A DNA stretch of 64,000 nt from Sycon ciliatum. Taxonomy: Eukaryota > Porifera > Calcarea > Leucosolenida > Sycettidae. Positions 12,994 through 22,906 of the stretch are shown in pieces. The position numbers and the translations under genes were made by a program. The notes under the pieces are model-generated. The model did not search any database. It saw nothing but the letters and a program-made list of their open reading frames with translations, and was not told where the DNA came from. The stretch's first letter is position 1; every line of letters begins with the position of its first letter. Location of the stretch: the NCBI RefSeq assembly GCF_964019385.1, contig NC_088649.1, positions 15,290,647 through 15,354,646 on the forward strand. The letters run 5' to 3'.

Positions 12994-13690
12994 AACATTT
13001 GAAATGCAAGCTCCATTGTGTATGCATGGAGGGCATGGGGAAGAGACTGAGAGGGTGAAAGTGAAGGAAATTTGTTCCGAAATCAAGAGAATCCAAGGAA
13101 CCCTTGCTACATTCTTCAGTTCGATAACGTCAGTGGGTGCATCTCAGATGTGTTGTGTGCCCAGACATACAAGTAGCACTAACCTGAGCATGAGAGCTGC
13201 TTGTCATCATCGTGGTCAGGAAAACGAAAGGACGAACGAAGAAGATTGCTGACCATAATGAACAACAGTGCATATCCAGACGACAGACGGCTTGCCAGAA
13301 TCAGTCTGGTGCATCTTCAGGAATCTTCTTTCCTAATCGCATTCAGCCGTCAGCTTCGAGGTCAAGAGCGCGATGATATTTTCAGAAGGAATAATTTTCA
13401 ATTTTTTTAAATTTTGGGGAAGAAGCTTCCTTTCTAAAAAAAAGCGTTCCTTGCTTTCACGCAAGATGCCTTGCGGGACATGTCGTCGACAGCACAGTGT
13501 CGGCAGATCCACGTTTGTAGGCTGCAGACCCGGCAGACGTTTTGATCAGCCCGGCCTGGTGGTGAGATTTTGGACCCGGGAGTACTAAAAACTGCTCGCA
13601 TCCCAGGGTGCTCAGTTTCGCTCTATCCGATCGAGTAAGGCTTCCAGAAAGGCTCTCAGGTGCGCGGCCTGCGGTGCCATAATATACCTC
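12994..13690. repeat. Right long terminal inverted repeat
   Basis: Mirror copy of 6215-6897. The outermost 50 bases differ from the left arm at only one position. AAGATAA follows at 13691-13697. Confidence 0.85.
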
Positions 13691-13697
13691 AAGATAA

Positions 13698-13881
13698 AGA
13701 CTTTAGTGTTCAGTTGAATCTGAAGGATCCGAGGGATCTGAGATCTGGATCCCGATCCCGATCCTTACTAATCGAACATGCCCCAAGAGTCCATCTTGGT
13801 CTGACACTTCACGGGTGACTTGTAGTTTTTATTGTGACTTGTACGAGTACTGCGCCAACATGCACGAATAGGAAAGAGGAC
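13698..13881. other. Short host spacer ending in the BEL/Pao target site
   Basis: Includes GGATC-rich short repeats at about 13725-13765. The last ~60 bases match, on the other strand, the loop of the foldback repeat near 36005-36065. AGGAC at 13877-13881 is the left target-site duplication of the retrotransposon. Confidence 0.7.
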
Positions 13882-14833
13882 TGGACAGGAGACTGCACTC
13901 TTGAACATTATCTTTTCATGTTGTCACATGTTGCACGTTGATACTATTAGTGTATTGTAGTTACGAATTGTGTACAGAACTGTCACATGCTGCAAGGGCA
14001 GTATTGTCAAGACATGCTAGGTCGCTTGCAATATTGGTGCGTTGCGTATTACTGCTATGTATTTCGCGAGTGTAATATTTATTTGTTAGTCTGTTAGAAT
14101 TACATCACGAGTGCATGTCTGTTACGTCTACGTCGAGACACATTTTACGATACAGTAATTGCTATGCGTGTTCGTACCACGCCATGTTCACGAGCGGAAT
14201 ATCTTGTGAATTGTTCTAATGTATTATATAAGTAGAATTGTTGACACACTAATTGGTTGCAATGTACATGTACTTACTAGTATTTGATCCGTTGCATTAT
14301 CGCCATCCGCGGCAACTCCGCTACGATCTACTTGGCGAAACTTACTCTCGCTGACAGGGTGTGCTGTCACCCTGTCGCTGGGTGCAAGCACCCCTTGACA
14401 GACACTGTTTTCACCTCCGTAACCAACAATTCTTTATTCTTTCACTCCAGCACATTGCAAGTCATTATTAGTTTCTGCTTGTTCTGCATTTCAAATTATT
14501 GCTTTTCTTTTCGTTGCATGCACTCGTACTCGTCCGCGCTGCACGCGGACTTTGGCAGTCGCCATATTTTAGTATCTCTATGGCTACGATGATCATGCAT
14601 TTTCTGTACGCTGCATTTTCTCTCTATGCCACGTCGTTGTGTGCATGCATGCAGCGCAAGCCAAATGCACGCACGCTGCACGTTTTGCCCAGGACAGCGA
14701 TTTGGCGATCGTTGTTCGGTGTGTTCTTTGGTGTTCTTGTGGAAAACGAGTGGTAATGTAGATTAAAGGAGTTTCTGGGTTTTTGTGGTCTGCCTGACGA
14801 TGGTTAGTTGCGGGACCAAGTCGCACCGCAACA
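13882..14833 (+). repeat. 5' LTR of BEL/Pao element
   Basis: 952 bp. It contains a TATA-like TATTATATAAG at about 14223, the likely U3 promoter. No clear polyadenylation signal was picked out. Open frames inside (for example around 14284-14592) are repeated in the 3' LTR and are not genes. Confidence 0.95.
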
Positions 14834-14851
14834 TTTGGTAGCAGAGGATGG
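14834..14851 (+). other. Primer-binding site of BEL/Pao element
   Basis: Immediately after the LTR, TTTGGTAGCAGAGGATGG has the TGG start expected of complementarity to a tRNA 3' CCA end. The tRNA itself was not assigned. Confidence 0.7.
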
Positions 14852-14958
14852 TTGTTATCGAAGTAATAGTTGTAGTATAGTAGTCACGTCTAGGCAGTAG
14901 TACTAGAACTACATTGTAGTAGTAAGAGTAAGACAGAGACTCAGTAACTGAAGCAAGA

Positions 14959-17900
14959 ATGCCAGAAACCACGAAGAAGGAAAGAACACTGGCAAAGGCC
15001 CAGTTCACCAACAGCAGAAGAGCGCTGCTAGTAGAGATCAATAAGGATGAAGCGGACAAGAAGGAGATACTAAGGGCACTGGATGGCCTCAGTGCTCTTG
15101 CCACATCCACCATCGCCTGTTGTGTGGAAGGTGATGCCGCAGACTGGTATGAGGAAGTCCAGCTGTTGGAACAGCAATATGGCGAAGCAGTATCGAGAGC
15201 GGGGGATGTGCTGGAGCAGCTGAGAATAGAAAGGCCCAGCAAAGCCACCAGCATCAGCCACAGCCCCGCAACCAGAGAACGTGCGGCAAAAATCAGAGAA
15301 GTAAGGTCGTTGTTGAAAGAGAAACTGTACGACGAAGAAGATGAAGAAGAGGAGGTACCAAGTGTGGATGTAAGTGAGAGTGCAGGTGTCTACCAGAGTA
15401 AAGTGAAAAGCAACGCACCTGTAAAGCGTACATGTATGTCTGACACGCCCACAACGTCAACCCAGGGAAGGGTCACGTCATCGTGGTCGGCGGTTACTAT
15501 GGCAACAGCGTTGCCAGAGCCGAAGGCATCTGAGCTTAGCCAAGCCAGAATGAAGCCAGAGCCATTAATAGCCAGAACTGTGGCACCAAGCAGCACGGGT
15601 TCACAACGGGTACCCATGGCAACGGGTTTCGTGACTATGGCCACTGGCACAGCAGTCATACAGAGTACACCAAGTACATCAGCTACTACTAGGGACTTCA
15701 CCCGGCGTACAGGTGCGCCATTGGCGTTGAGCCAGCAGTACCCCGCACCGAATCCGGCGTACACGGCATCGAATCCGGTGTACACAGCACCGAATCCGGC
15801 GTACACAGCACCGAATCCGGCGTACACGGCACCGAATCCGGCGTACACGGCACCGAATCCGGCGTACACAGCACCGAATCCGGCGTACACGGCACCGAAT
15901 CCGGCGTACACTGCACCGAATCCGGCACCGCAGCAGCAGTCCCAGGCAGCATACACGTACACTCCGCAACAGCAGCAGTTCCAGCCGTCATACACGTACA
16001 CTCCGCAACAGCAGCAGTCTCAGCCGTCATACACGTACACGTCGCAACAGTACCTACCGCAGCAGCAGCAACAGCTGCCATCGACGTATACGCCACAATA
16101 TCAGCCGCAGAACGTGCAACAGCTACAGTACCTGCGAACAAGTCAGCCACAGACAGACATCACCAAGCACATGAAGAAAGTTTCTATTGCCACGTTTGCC
16201 GGCGACAAACGGGAATACGAGGCTTGGAAGGCGGCTTTTGATGTATCCATTGATCAGCAGGCAACTTCAACAGAAATGAAGATGCTGCAACTTAGGCAGT
16301 ACCTGTCTGGCGAAGCTCTGGCGGTCGTACAAAACCTGGGTTTCACGCCATCAGCGTATAGTGCGGCACGCAGACGGCTTGAGAAGAGGTACGGCGGACA
16401 GCGGAGGTTGGTGGCCGTCCATATGCAAGAACTAGAGGACTTCCCTGCAGTGAAAAACAGAGCAGCAGACTTTGAGAAGTTTGCAGATTTGCTAGAGGTG
16501 GCGGTGGTAAAAATGACGGATGCCGGCATGACCAGTGAACTCGGTACGGGTACTTTGTATACACGTATGCAGAAGAAGCTAGCAACGGAAAACCTCGTCC
16601 AGTATCATCGCTGGGTGCAGGAGACCAATGCCAATGAATCTGTGACGACTCTTCTAGATTGGGTGAACCGAGAAGCCGAAATAATGGCTACAGCATCGGA
16701 AACCATTGACGGCATCGCCAGTACTGCCAGCAGCAGACAGCGACGTGGTGGTTTCAATGACCGGAAACCGAGAAACGCAGAGTCGTCCGGAAGAGTCTTC
16801 CTAGCAGAGAAGAAGAGCGAGAGCTGTGCCGCTTGCAGCGAGCAGCACCCCGTCTGGAAATGTCCGTCTTTCAAGGCAAAGACCATGGATGAACGGTGGG
16901 ACCTGGCAAAAGAGAAAAGGCTATGCTATCGATGCCTTGGGTCAGGTCACTGTGGAGCGCAGTGTTCCAGAACCAGACAATGCGGTGTGGATAAGTGCAG
17001 CGATACACACAATTGGTTGCTGCATCGTAAACCCAAGTTCGACAAAGTACACAGCGAACCGGATCGCAGCACTGAAGGGGAGCGACCTTCAAGGCACAAC
17101 GTCGGCAACGTTATGTCAGCGAGTAACGTCAGCGCAGTACCAGGGTCACTGCGCACTGTGCCAGTGTTGTTGAGCAACAACGAGCGGACCATACGGGTCA
17201 ACGCGTTTCTGGACGACGGCGCAACGCAGACGCTGATCAGCGCAAGTGCCGCAGGTGCACTTGGTCTCCGCGGAGAGACGAAGAGGATTACAATGTCTAC
17301 TCTGAATGGGCACCAAGAAACGTTTCAGAGTATGCCAGTCACCGTCACACTGTCTGACTTGACCAAGAAGACAAACGTGGACATCTGTGCTAACACTGTA
17401 CCAGCAGTATCTCGGTCGCTAACACCAGTAGACTGGGAGATTGTCAAGAAGAGCTGGCCACACTTGCAGAATGTCAAGTTCCCGAAGCTCAGTGATTGGT
17501 CGACAGTTGACCTTCTGATTGGTATTGACAACAGCAGCCTGCATGTATCGCTAGAAGAAGTCATCGGTGGTCCAGGTGAGCCAAGTGCCCGGAGAACACC
17601 ACTCGGCTGGACATGTGTGGGTCCCATCAGTCAAACGGCGGGAGACTCCCGGGTATCGGCCAGCGTGCACCATTGTCTGATGACTCAGTCAGACGCCGAC
17701 CTCACTCAGCTGGTGAGGAAGTTCTGGGAAGTAGACAGTCAGCCTGCGGCAGATGGAGCGGCACTTCTAACCCCAAATGAGCGACATGCACAGGAGACGG
17801 TCGCAAAGTCGATCAAGCACATTGGAAGCCAATACAGTGTTGGCATTCCATGGAAGGATCACCCGCCCGGAGCTAATGCTAGCTACCACACTGCTCTGAA

Positions 17901-20900
17901 GCGTTTGGCCAACACCGAGCAGCGGCTGAGGCGAGACGCAGCAGTCGGAGAAGTCTACGCCGCTACGATAGCGGAACACATCAGCCAGGGCTATGTGCGC
18001 CGGGTTGACGCCGCAGACGTCAACGACGGAAACGCGTGGTACTTGCCCCACTTCCCGATAGTCAAGCCGGACAAGACCACAACAAAAGTACGCATCGTGT
18101 TCGACGCCGCAGCGAAGTCGAATGGCAAGTCATTGAACGACTTCATCTTGCCCGGCCCCAAACTACAGCAAGACCTGGTGAATGTACTGGTTAGGTTCCG
18201 TCGTGAGCCGATAGCACTGGTCTGCGATATTGCCCAGATGTACCTCCGTATCAGCCTAAATCCAGACGACCGGCCCTACCATCGATTTCTGTGGCGCACA
18301 GACCCAAGTAAGCCACCGGAAGTTTACGAATTCTGCAGCGTGGTGTTCGGTGTCAATGCTTCGCCATTCCTAGCGCAGTACGTGTCGCAGCAGCATGCCA
18401 GATCGCTCAGCTCAGAGATGCCGCAAGCCGCTAGTGTCGTGCTGGACTCCACATACATGGATGATAGCATGACGTCAGCACCTGATGTTACAGCAGCCAA
18501 GTCCTTATATGCGGATTTGTCGGATCTCTGGGGCCAAGCGAACATGCACGCGCGGAAGTGGCTCTCTAACTCGGCGGAGGTTCTGGCTGAGATCCCACAA
18601 GCGGATCGGGCAAGTCAACTCGAGCTCACGGACGAACAGCTGCCGAACATCAAGACGCTCGGCGTCCTCTGGCAGGCCGAGATCGACATGTTTACATTTC
18701 AGTACAAGGTGCCAGATTTCACACGTCTGACGAAGCGGCAGTTTCTGCGTATTCTGGCAACCATATTTGATCCGCTCGGGTTTCTAGCTCCGTACATCGT
18801 CCGAGCCAAAGTCCTGTTCCAATCCATGTGGATCGAAGGCTTCGATTGGGACGCCGACTTGCCAGAGGATCTCGTCAGCGCAGCTGTAGCGTGGTGCGCC
18901 GAGCTACCGGATTTGAAAAGAGTTCAAATTCCGAGGTGCCTGCGACAATCAGCAGCGACAACAGCAACTAGCAGCGTGGAAGTGTTTGTGGATGCCTCCG
19001 AAAAGGCGTTCGGCGCAGTCGTCTACATCCGGCAGCAGTTCAGCGATGGCAGCGACTCAATGCGTCTCGTCGCGTCGAAGATGAAAGTCGCCCCGCTTGC
19101 TGTCCACAGTATTCCTAGGTTGGAATTGATGGCCGCAGTTCTGGGTTTGCAGCTAGTGAAGTCTCTTCTACCTCCACTTGATCTCACAATGAGTACTGTC
19201 ACGTTCTGGTCTGACAGTGCTGATGTCCTCTACTGGATTCGTGGACAGAGCCGAAAGTACAAGCCGTTCGTTGCCCACAGAGTCGGCACGATTCAGACAG
19301 CGAGTGATCCCGACCAGTGGAAGCATGTAGCTACTACCCGCAACCCAGCCGACCTGTTGACGCGTGGTATGTCTGCAAGTCAGCTCGCAGATTCCCAGTT
19401 CTGGTGGTGCGGTCCAGACATGTCCGGGTTACACACGCCGTCCCCAGGAAAGGCATTGTCAGCAACAGCGGCGGCAGAGCTGAAGAAGCCTGCAGTTGAG
19501 ATAGCTCATTTCAGTTATCTGGCGATCGCCGCCCTGCCCGCATTGGATCCAGAGCGCTACAGCAGCCTCCTCAAGCTGGCCCGGGTCATTGCCTGGATCA
19601 ATCGCTTCTCAAGCAACGCAAGACGCCTGAACACTGAGCGAGTGTCAGGCCCCCTGTCCGTAGATGAGATCCGCAGCGCCGAGTATGTCATCATACGTCA
19701 GTGCCAGCAGTCAGCCTTCCCAGAGGAAATCAGTGCTCTTCAGCGGGGAAAGCCTATCTCTCCTAAGAGTGTGCTGAGCAGCTTACAGCCGCAGCTCGAC
19801 GAAGATGGTATTCTGAGGTGTGGTGGTCGGTTGCGCTATGCAGAGCATATTTCGGATGATGCCAGGTGCCCGATCATTCTGCCCCGCTCGAGCAGAGTAA
19901 CCACTTTGATAGTGAAACGAGCACACGTCCGCCTGTTTCACGTCGGTGGAACCAACCAGACCTTGGCAGCGCTCAGCCAACGGTTTTGGATAGTTTCGGC
20001 CAGAGAAGCTATTCGTGAGTATGAGCAGCAGTGTCAAGCGTGTCGACGGCAGAAAGCAAAGACCCTGCAGCAGGTCATGGCTCCTCTACCGAGTCACCGT
20101 ACGAAGCCGTCATTGAGTGCGTTCGCTACAACCGCGGTGGATTTCTGCGGACCATTCTTCACGAAGCAGGGTCGAGGACGAGCCCAGTATAAGCGGTACA
20201 TGGCTGTCTTTACTTGCACCGCTACGCGAGCAGTTCATCTCGAGCTGGTGAACGACCTCACCACCGATGGATTTCTCAACTGCTTGAGTCGGTTTGTCAG
20301 TCGTCGTGGAACGCCTACAGATATCATCTCGGATAACGGCACCAACTTCGTCGGCGCAGTCAATGAGCTGCAACAGTTGGTCGGCGAAGTCAACCAGCAG
20401 CGAGTAGCCAACAAGTTGTCTGCTATTGGAGTGACTTGGCACTTTAACCCACCAGCAGCACCTCACTTCGGAGGAATTCATGAGTCCATGGTCAAGAGCG
20501 CCAAGAGAGCAGCCTACGCCATACTCACCCGAGCAGATATCACCGATGAAGAGCTAGCAACGTGCTTTGCCTCAGCTGAAAGCATGCTCAACTCGCGTCC
20601 CCTAACGTATCAGTCAGCTCACCCGTCGGACGACATTCCATTGACGCCAAACCACTTCCTCATCGGCCAAGTCGGTGGTCAGTTCGCACCAGCTTGCAGC
20701 GAAAGTAGCTTCAGCCCGCGCAGGCGCTGGCGCGCTGTGCAGCATCTGATTGGTCAAGTGTGGACTCGCTGGATGAGAGAGTGGGTGCCTCTTCTCAACC
20801 CAGCCAAGAAATGGAGGCAAGAGTTGCCAGACCTGAAGGTCAACGACGTGGTTGTAGTGGCATCTAACGATACACCACGTGGGCAATGGCCGTTAGCACG

Positions 20901-21012
20901 AGTAATGGAAGTCTATCCCGGTAAGGATAACCATGTACGAGTGGTGAAGCTGCGTCTAGCAACCGGTAAGAGCCTTGTGCGGCCTATTGCTAAGCTATGT
21001 CCGTTGTGTTGA
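14959..21012 (+). CDS. BEL/Pao gag-pol polyprotein, intact
   Basis: 2017 codons with no internal stop. The N-terminal third is gag-like, with a coiled/acidic start, a (PNPAYTA)n tract at about residues 261-325, then Gln/Tyr-rich sequence. It is followed by the DUF1759-type gag core (about 390-560) and Cys-rich zinc-knuckle sequence from about residue 623 (CAACSEQHPVWKC, CYRCLGSGHC). The aspartic protease motif LDDGATQT lies near 751-758. Reverse transcriptase has YMDDSM at 1166-1171. An RNase H-like region has EVFVDASEKAFGA. The integrase has an HHCC-type zinc-binding region (HVRLFHVGG...CQACRRQK), catalytic D1728, D1792 and E1842, and a C-terminal DUF5641-like tail. The element copies itself through RNA. 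All catalytic residues looked for are present, so this copy could be autonomous. The ATG is the first in frame, about 125 bp past the LTR. Confidence 0.96.
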   Translation: MPETTKKERTLAKAQFTNSRRALLVEINKDEADKKEILRALDGLSALATSTIACCVEGDAADWYEEVQLLEQQYGEAVSRAGDVLEQLRIERPSKATSISHSPATRERAAKIREVRSLLKEKLYDEEDEEEEVPSVDVSESAGVYQSKVKSNAPVKRTCMSDTPTTSTQGRVTSSWSAVTMATALPEPKASELSQARMKPEPLIARTVAPSSTGSQRVPMATGFVTMATGTAVIQSTPSTSATTRDFTRRTGAPLALSQQYPAPNPAYTASNPVYTAPNPAYTAPNPAYTAPNPAYTAPNPAYTAPNPAYTAPNPAYTAPNPAPQQQSQAAYTYTPQQQQFQPSYTYTPQQQQSQPSYTYTSQQYLPQQQQQLPSTYTPQYQPQNVQQLQYLRTSQPQTDITKHMKKVSIATFAGDKREYEAWKAAFDVSIDQQATSTEMKMLQLRQYLSGEALAVVQNLGFTPSAYSAARRRLEKRYGGQRRLVAVHMQELEDFPAVKNRAADFEKFADLLEVAVVKMTDAGMTSELGTGTLYTRMQKKLATENLVQYHRWVQETNANESVTTLLDWVNREAEIMATASETIDGIASTASSRQRRGGFNDRKPRNAESSGRVFLAEKKSESCAACSEQHPVWKCPSFKAKTMDERWDLAKEKRLCYRCLGSGHCGAQCSRTRQCGVDKCSDTHNWLLHRKPKFDKVHSEPDRSTEGERPSRHNVGNVMSASNVSAVPGSLRTVPVLLSNNERTIRVNAFLDDGATQTLISASAAGALGLRGETKRITMSTLNGHQETFQSMPVTVTLSDLTKKTNVDICANTVPAVSRSLTPVDWEIVKKSWPHLQNVKFPKLSDWSTVDLLIGIDNSSLHVSLEEVIGGPGEPSARRTPLGWTCVGPISQTAGDSRVSASVHHCLMTQSDADLTQLVRKFWEVDSQPAADGAALLTPNERHAQETVAKSIKHIGSQYSVGIPWKDHPPGANASYHTALKRLANTEQRLRRDAAVGEVYAATIAEHISQGYVRRVDAADVNDGNAWYLPHFPIVKPDKTTTKVRIVFDAAAKSNGKSLNDFILPGPKLQQDLVNVLVRFRREPIALVCDIAQMYLRISLNPDDRPYHRFLWRTDPSKPPEVYEFCSVVFGVNASPFLAQYVSQQHARSLSSEMPQAASVVLDSTYMDDSMTSAPDVTAAKSLYADLSDLWGQANMHARKWLSNSAEVLAEIPQADRASQLELTDEQLPNIKTLGVLWQAEIDMFTFQYKVPDFTRLTKRQFLRILATIFDPLGFLAPYIVRAKVLFQSMWIEGFDWDADLPEDLVSAAVAWCAELPDLKRVQIPRCLRQSAATTATSSVEVFVDASEKAFGAVVYIRQQFSDGSDSMRLVASKMKVAPLAVHSIPRLELMAAVLGLQLVKSLLPPLDLTMSTVTFWSDSADVLYWIRGQSRKYKPFVAHRVGTIQTASDPDQWKHVATTRNPADLLTRGMSASQLADSQFWWCGPDMSGLHTPSPGKALSATAAAELKKPAVEIAHFSYLAIAALPALDPERYSSLLKLARVIAWINRFSSNARRLNTERVSGPLSVDEIRSAEYVIIRQCQQSAFPEEISALQRGKPISPKSVLSSLQPQLDEDGILRCGGRLRYAEHISDDARCPIILPRSSRVTTLIVKRAHVRLFHVGGTNQTLAALSQRFWIVSAREAIREYEQQCQACRRQKAKTLQQVMAPLPSHRTKPSLSAFATTAVDFCGPFFTKQGRGRAQYKRYMAVFTCTATRAVHLELVNDLTTDGFLNCLSRFVSRRGTPTDIISDNGTNFVGAVNELQQLVGEVNQQRVANKLSAIGVTWHFNPPAAPHFGGIHESMVKSAKRAAYAILTRADITDEELATCFASAESMLNSRPLTYQSAHPSDDIPLTPNHFLIGQVGGQFAPACSESSFSPRRRWRAVQHLIGQVWTRWMREWVPLLNPAKKWRQELPDLKVNDVVVVASNDTPRGQWPLARVMEVYPGKDNHVRVVKLRLATGKSLVRPIAKLCPLC
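15738..15930 (+). repeat. 21-bp in-frame tandem repeat in gag
   Basis: About nine copies of a 21-bp unit coding for APNPAYT. The units are nearly identical, which suggests recent expansion by slippage or unequal exchange. The multiple of three keeps the frame open. Confidence 0.9.
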
Positions 21013-21030
21013 AGCCCCCGCGGTTCATCA

Positions 21031-21042
21031 AGGTGGGGAGAA
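21031..21042 (+). other. Polypurine tract of BEL/Pao element
   Basis: AGGTGGGGAGAA directly abuts the first base of the 3' LTR, the usual place for second-strand priming. Confidence 0.75.
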
Positions 21043-22509
21043 TGGACAGGAGACTGCACTCTTGAACATTATCTTTTCATGTTGTCACATGTTGCACGTT
21101 GATACTATTAGTGTATTGTAGTTACGAATTGTGTACAGAACTGTCACATGCTGCAAGGGCAGTATTGTCAAGACATGCTAGGTCGCTTGCAATATTGGTG
21201 CGTTGCGTATTACTGCTATGTATTTCGCGAGTGTAATATTTATTTGTTAGTCTGTTAGAATTACATCACGAGTGCATGTCTGTTACGTCTACGTCGAGAC
21301 ACATTTTACGATACAGTAATTGCTATGCGTGTTCGTACCACGCCATGTTCACGAGCGGAATATCTTGTGAATTGTTCTAATGTATTATATAAGTAGAATT
21401 GTTGACACACTAATTGGTTGCAATGTACATGTACTTACTAGTATTTGATCCGTTGCATTATCGCCATCCGCGGCAACTCCGCTACGATCTACTTGGCGAA
21501 ACTTACTCTCGCTGACAGGGTGTGCTGTCACCCTGTCGCTGGGTGCAAGCACCCCTTGACAGACACTGTTTTCACCTCCGTAACCAACAATTCTTTATTC
21601 TTTCACTCCAGCACATTGCAAGTCATTACAGTAGATACTGGTTATAACGTGCCCTTCTGATTTTTCACATTTTATCACTATAACCGGTATATCACTACAG
21701 GCGATTTTCAACTGCTCGCGTCATACATACACATTATTATACACGTGTGGGTACTCGATCGCGCTAATGTAGCGTACTGATACGTGATGGATGCTACTGC
21801 ACCTTCTCCAGTCTAGAGTGAAGAACTTCTTGGCCCAAAGGCATCATCCAGGAAGCACCAGACCAGAATACCCTATGACAACACACATGTGGCTCCAAAT
21901 CGAGACATCAATGCCTCACACTCGTGTGTTGCTATCACTATAGACGATAATTTTTCTGCACAAAGAGGTGTTTTGAATGGTGATTCTGTATCCTTATAGC
22001 CGATTTATCGCTATATACGATATATTGGTTATAATGATAATTTGACTGGCTTTTTCTGGTTTTGCTTTTGATATTTTCATTTTGTATCAATATAGCCGGT
22101 TTATCACTATGTCCGATGACTTTATAACCGATATCCACTGTATTAGTTTCTGCTTGTTCTGCATTTCAAATTATTGCTTTTCTTTTCGTTGCATGCACTC
22201 GTACTCGTCCGCGCTGCACGCGGACTTTGGCAGTCGCCATATTTTAGTATCTCTATGGCTACGATGATCATGCATTTTCTGTACGCTGCATTTTCTCTCT
22301 ATGCCACGTCGTTGTGTGCATGCATGCAGCGCAAGCCAAATGCACGCACGCTGCACGTTTTGCCCAGGACAGCGATTTGGCGATCGTTGTTCGGTGTGTT
22401 CTTTGGTGTTCTTGTTGAAAACGAGTGGTAATGTCGATTAAAGGAGTTTCTGGGTTTTTTGTGGTCTGCCTGACGATGGTTAGTTGCGGGACCAAGTCGC
22501 ACCGCAACA
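21043..22509 (+). repeat. 3' LTR of BEL/Pao element, interrupted by a MITE
   Basis: 1467 bp. Removing the 512-bp MITE and one TA leaves 953 bp, almost identical to the 5' LTR. The few differences are near 22415-22460, including one extra T. The right target duplication AGGAC follows at 22510-22514. Confidence 0.95.
21629..22140. mobile_element. TA-flanked MITE (pogo/Tc1-like) inside 3' LTR
   Basis: 512 bp with termini CAGTAGATACTGGTTATAA and, read inward from the right, CAGTGGATATCGGTTATAA. It is flanked by TA on both sides; the 5' LTR preserves the empty TA site. Several TATAGCCGATTTATC-like subrepeats lie inside. It must have inserted after the retrotransposon, because the 5' LTR lacks it. 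Confidence 0.93.
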
Positions 22510-22906
22510 AGGACCACGAGGGGAAAAGGTCTTATAGCTTTTCATCCTGTGTGTGGTTATTGTGAGGTTTTGTGTGAAATTTTAATTTTCGGCTATCACA
22601 TTTCGTTAATTTCTTACTTTCTAGACGGGGTGCATGGACTCACACAATAACTTTTTTAGAAAACTGCCATAAGGCCAAGTAAAAAAAAAAGCTAGATGAT
22701 CGTCCCCGTCCGCCCCAGTTTTTGTCAGCGCCCCAAGAAATATTTTATTTTTTAAATCGTGAGTTTTTGCCGAAATCGTTGGTATTTTACCGATCGCGGA
22801 TGCAGGAAACATGTGCACGCTTTGTTTAATACTTTCTTTACTATATGGACCACATACTACTAGTATATCACAACGTCAGTATCGATCTGCTGAAGAAAGA
22901 AAAAGA
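22510..22906. repeat. Fragment of a dispersed foldback repeat (BEL target)
   Basis: 22520-22690 matches 36095-36225 directly and 35840-36000 in inverse. It includes GGTTTTGTGTGAAATTTTAA and AAAACTGCCATAA. The segment around CTAGATGATCGTCC (about 22690) recurs inverted at about 26603-26618, on the far side of the Penelope pair. No gene. Confidence 0.7.

Larger units (their letters stand above)
6215..13690. mobile_element. 7.5-kb DNA element with long terminal inverted repeats, superfamily unknown
   Basis: Two near-identical inverted arms (6215-6897 and 12994-13690) bound about 6.1 kb of interior. Both termini begin GAGGTATATTATGGCACCGC read inward. The 7 bases AAGATAA directly precede the left end (6208-6214) and directly follow the right end (13691-13697), as expected of a target-site duplication. 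No transposase, polymerase or integrase is visible inside; interior frames are short and unconvincing. It is therefore probably non-autonomous. Long termini recall Maverick or foldback elements, but the termini and the absence of polB argue against Maverick. A 7-bp duplication is compatible with, for example, P-like or Dada-like elements; this is inference only. Confidence 0.75.
13882..22509 (+). mobile_element. Complete BEL/Pao LTR retrotransposon
   Basis: 5' LTR, primer-binding region, one uninterrupted gag-pol frame, polypurine tract and 3' LTR are all present. The 5-bp duplication AGGAC lies at 13877-13881 and 22510-22514. LTRs begin TGGACAGG and end GCAACA, with TG..CA ends. Apart from a 512-bp MITE in the 3' copy, the LTRs differ at only a few positions near their 3' ends, which indicates a recent insertion. 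Joining the two flanks gives a sequence that matches a related repeat at about 36000-36060 on the minus strand, so the empty site is confirmed inside the window. Confidence 0.96.

Noticed and set aside
14284-14756. Small genes inside the LTRs
   Set aside because: The same frames recur in both LTRs, overlap on both strands and lack any domain; they are part of the non-coding LTR.
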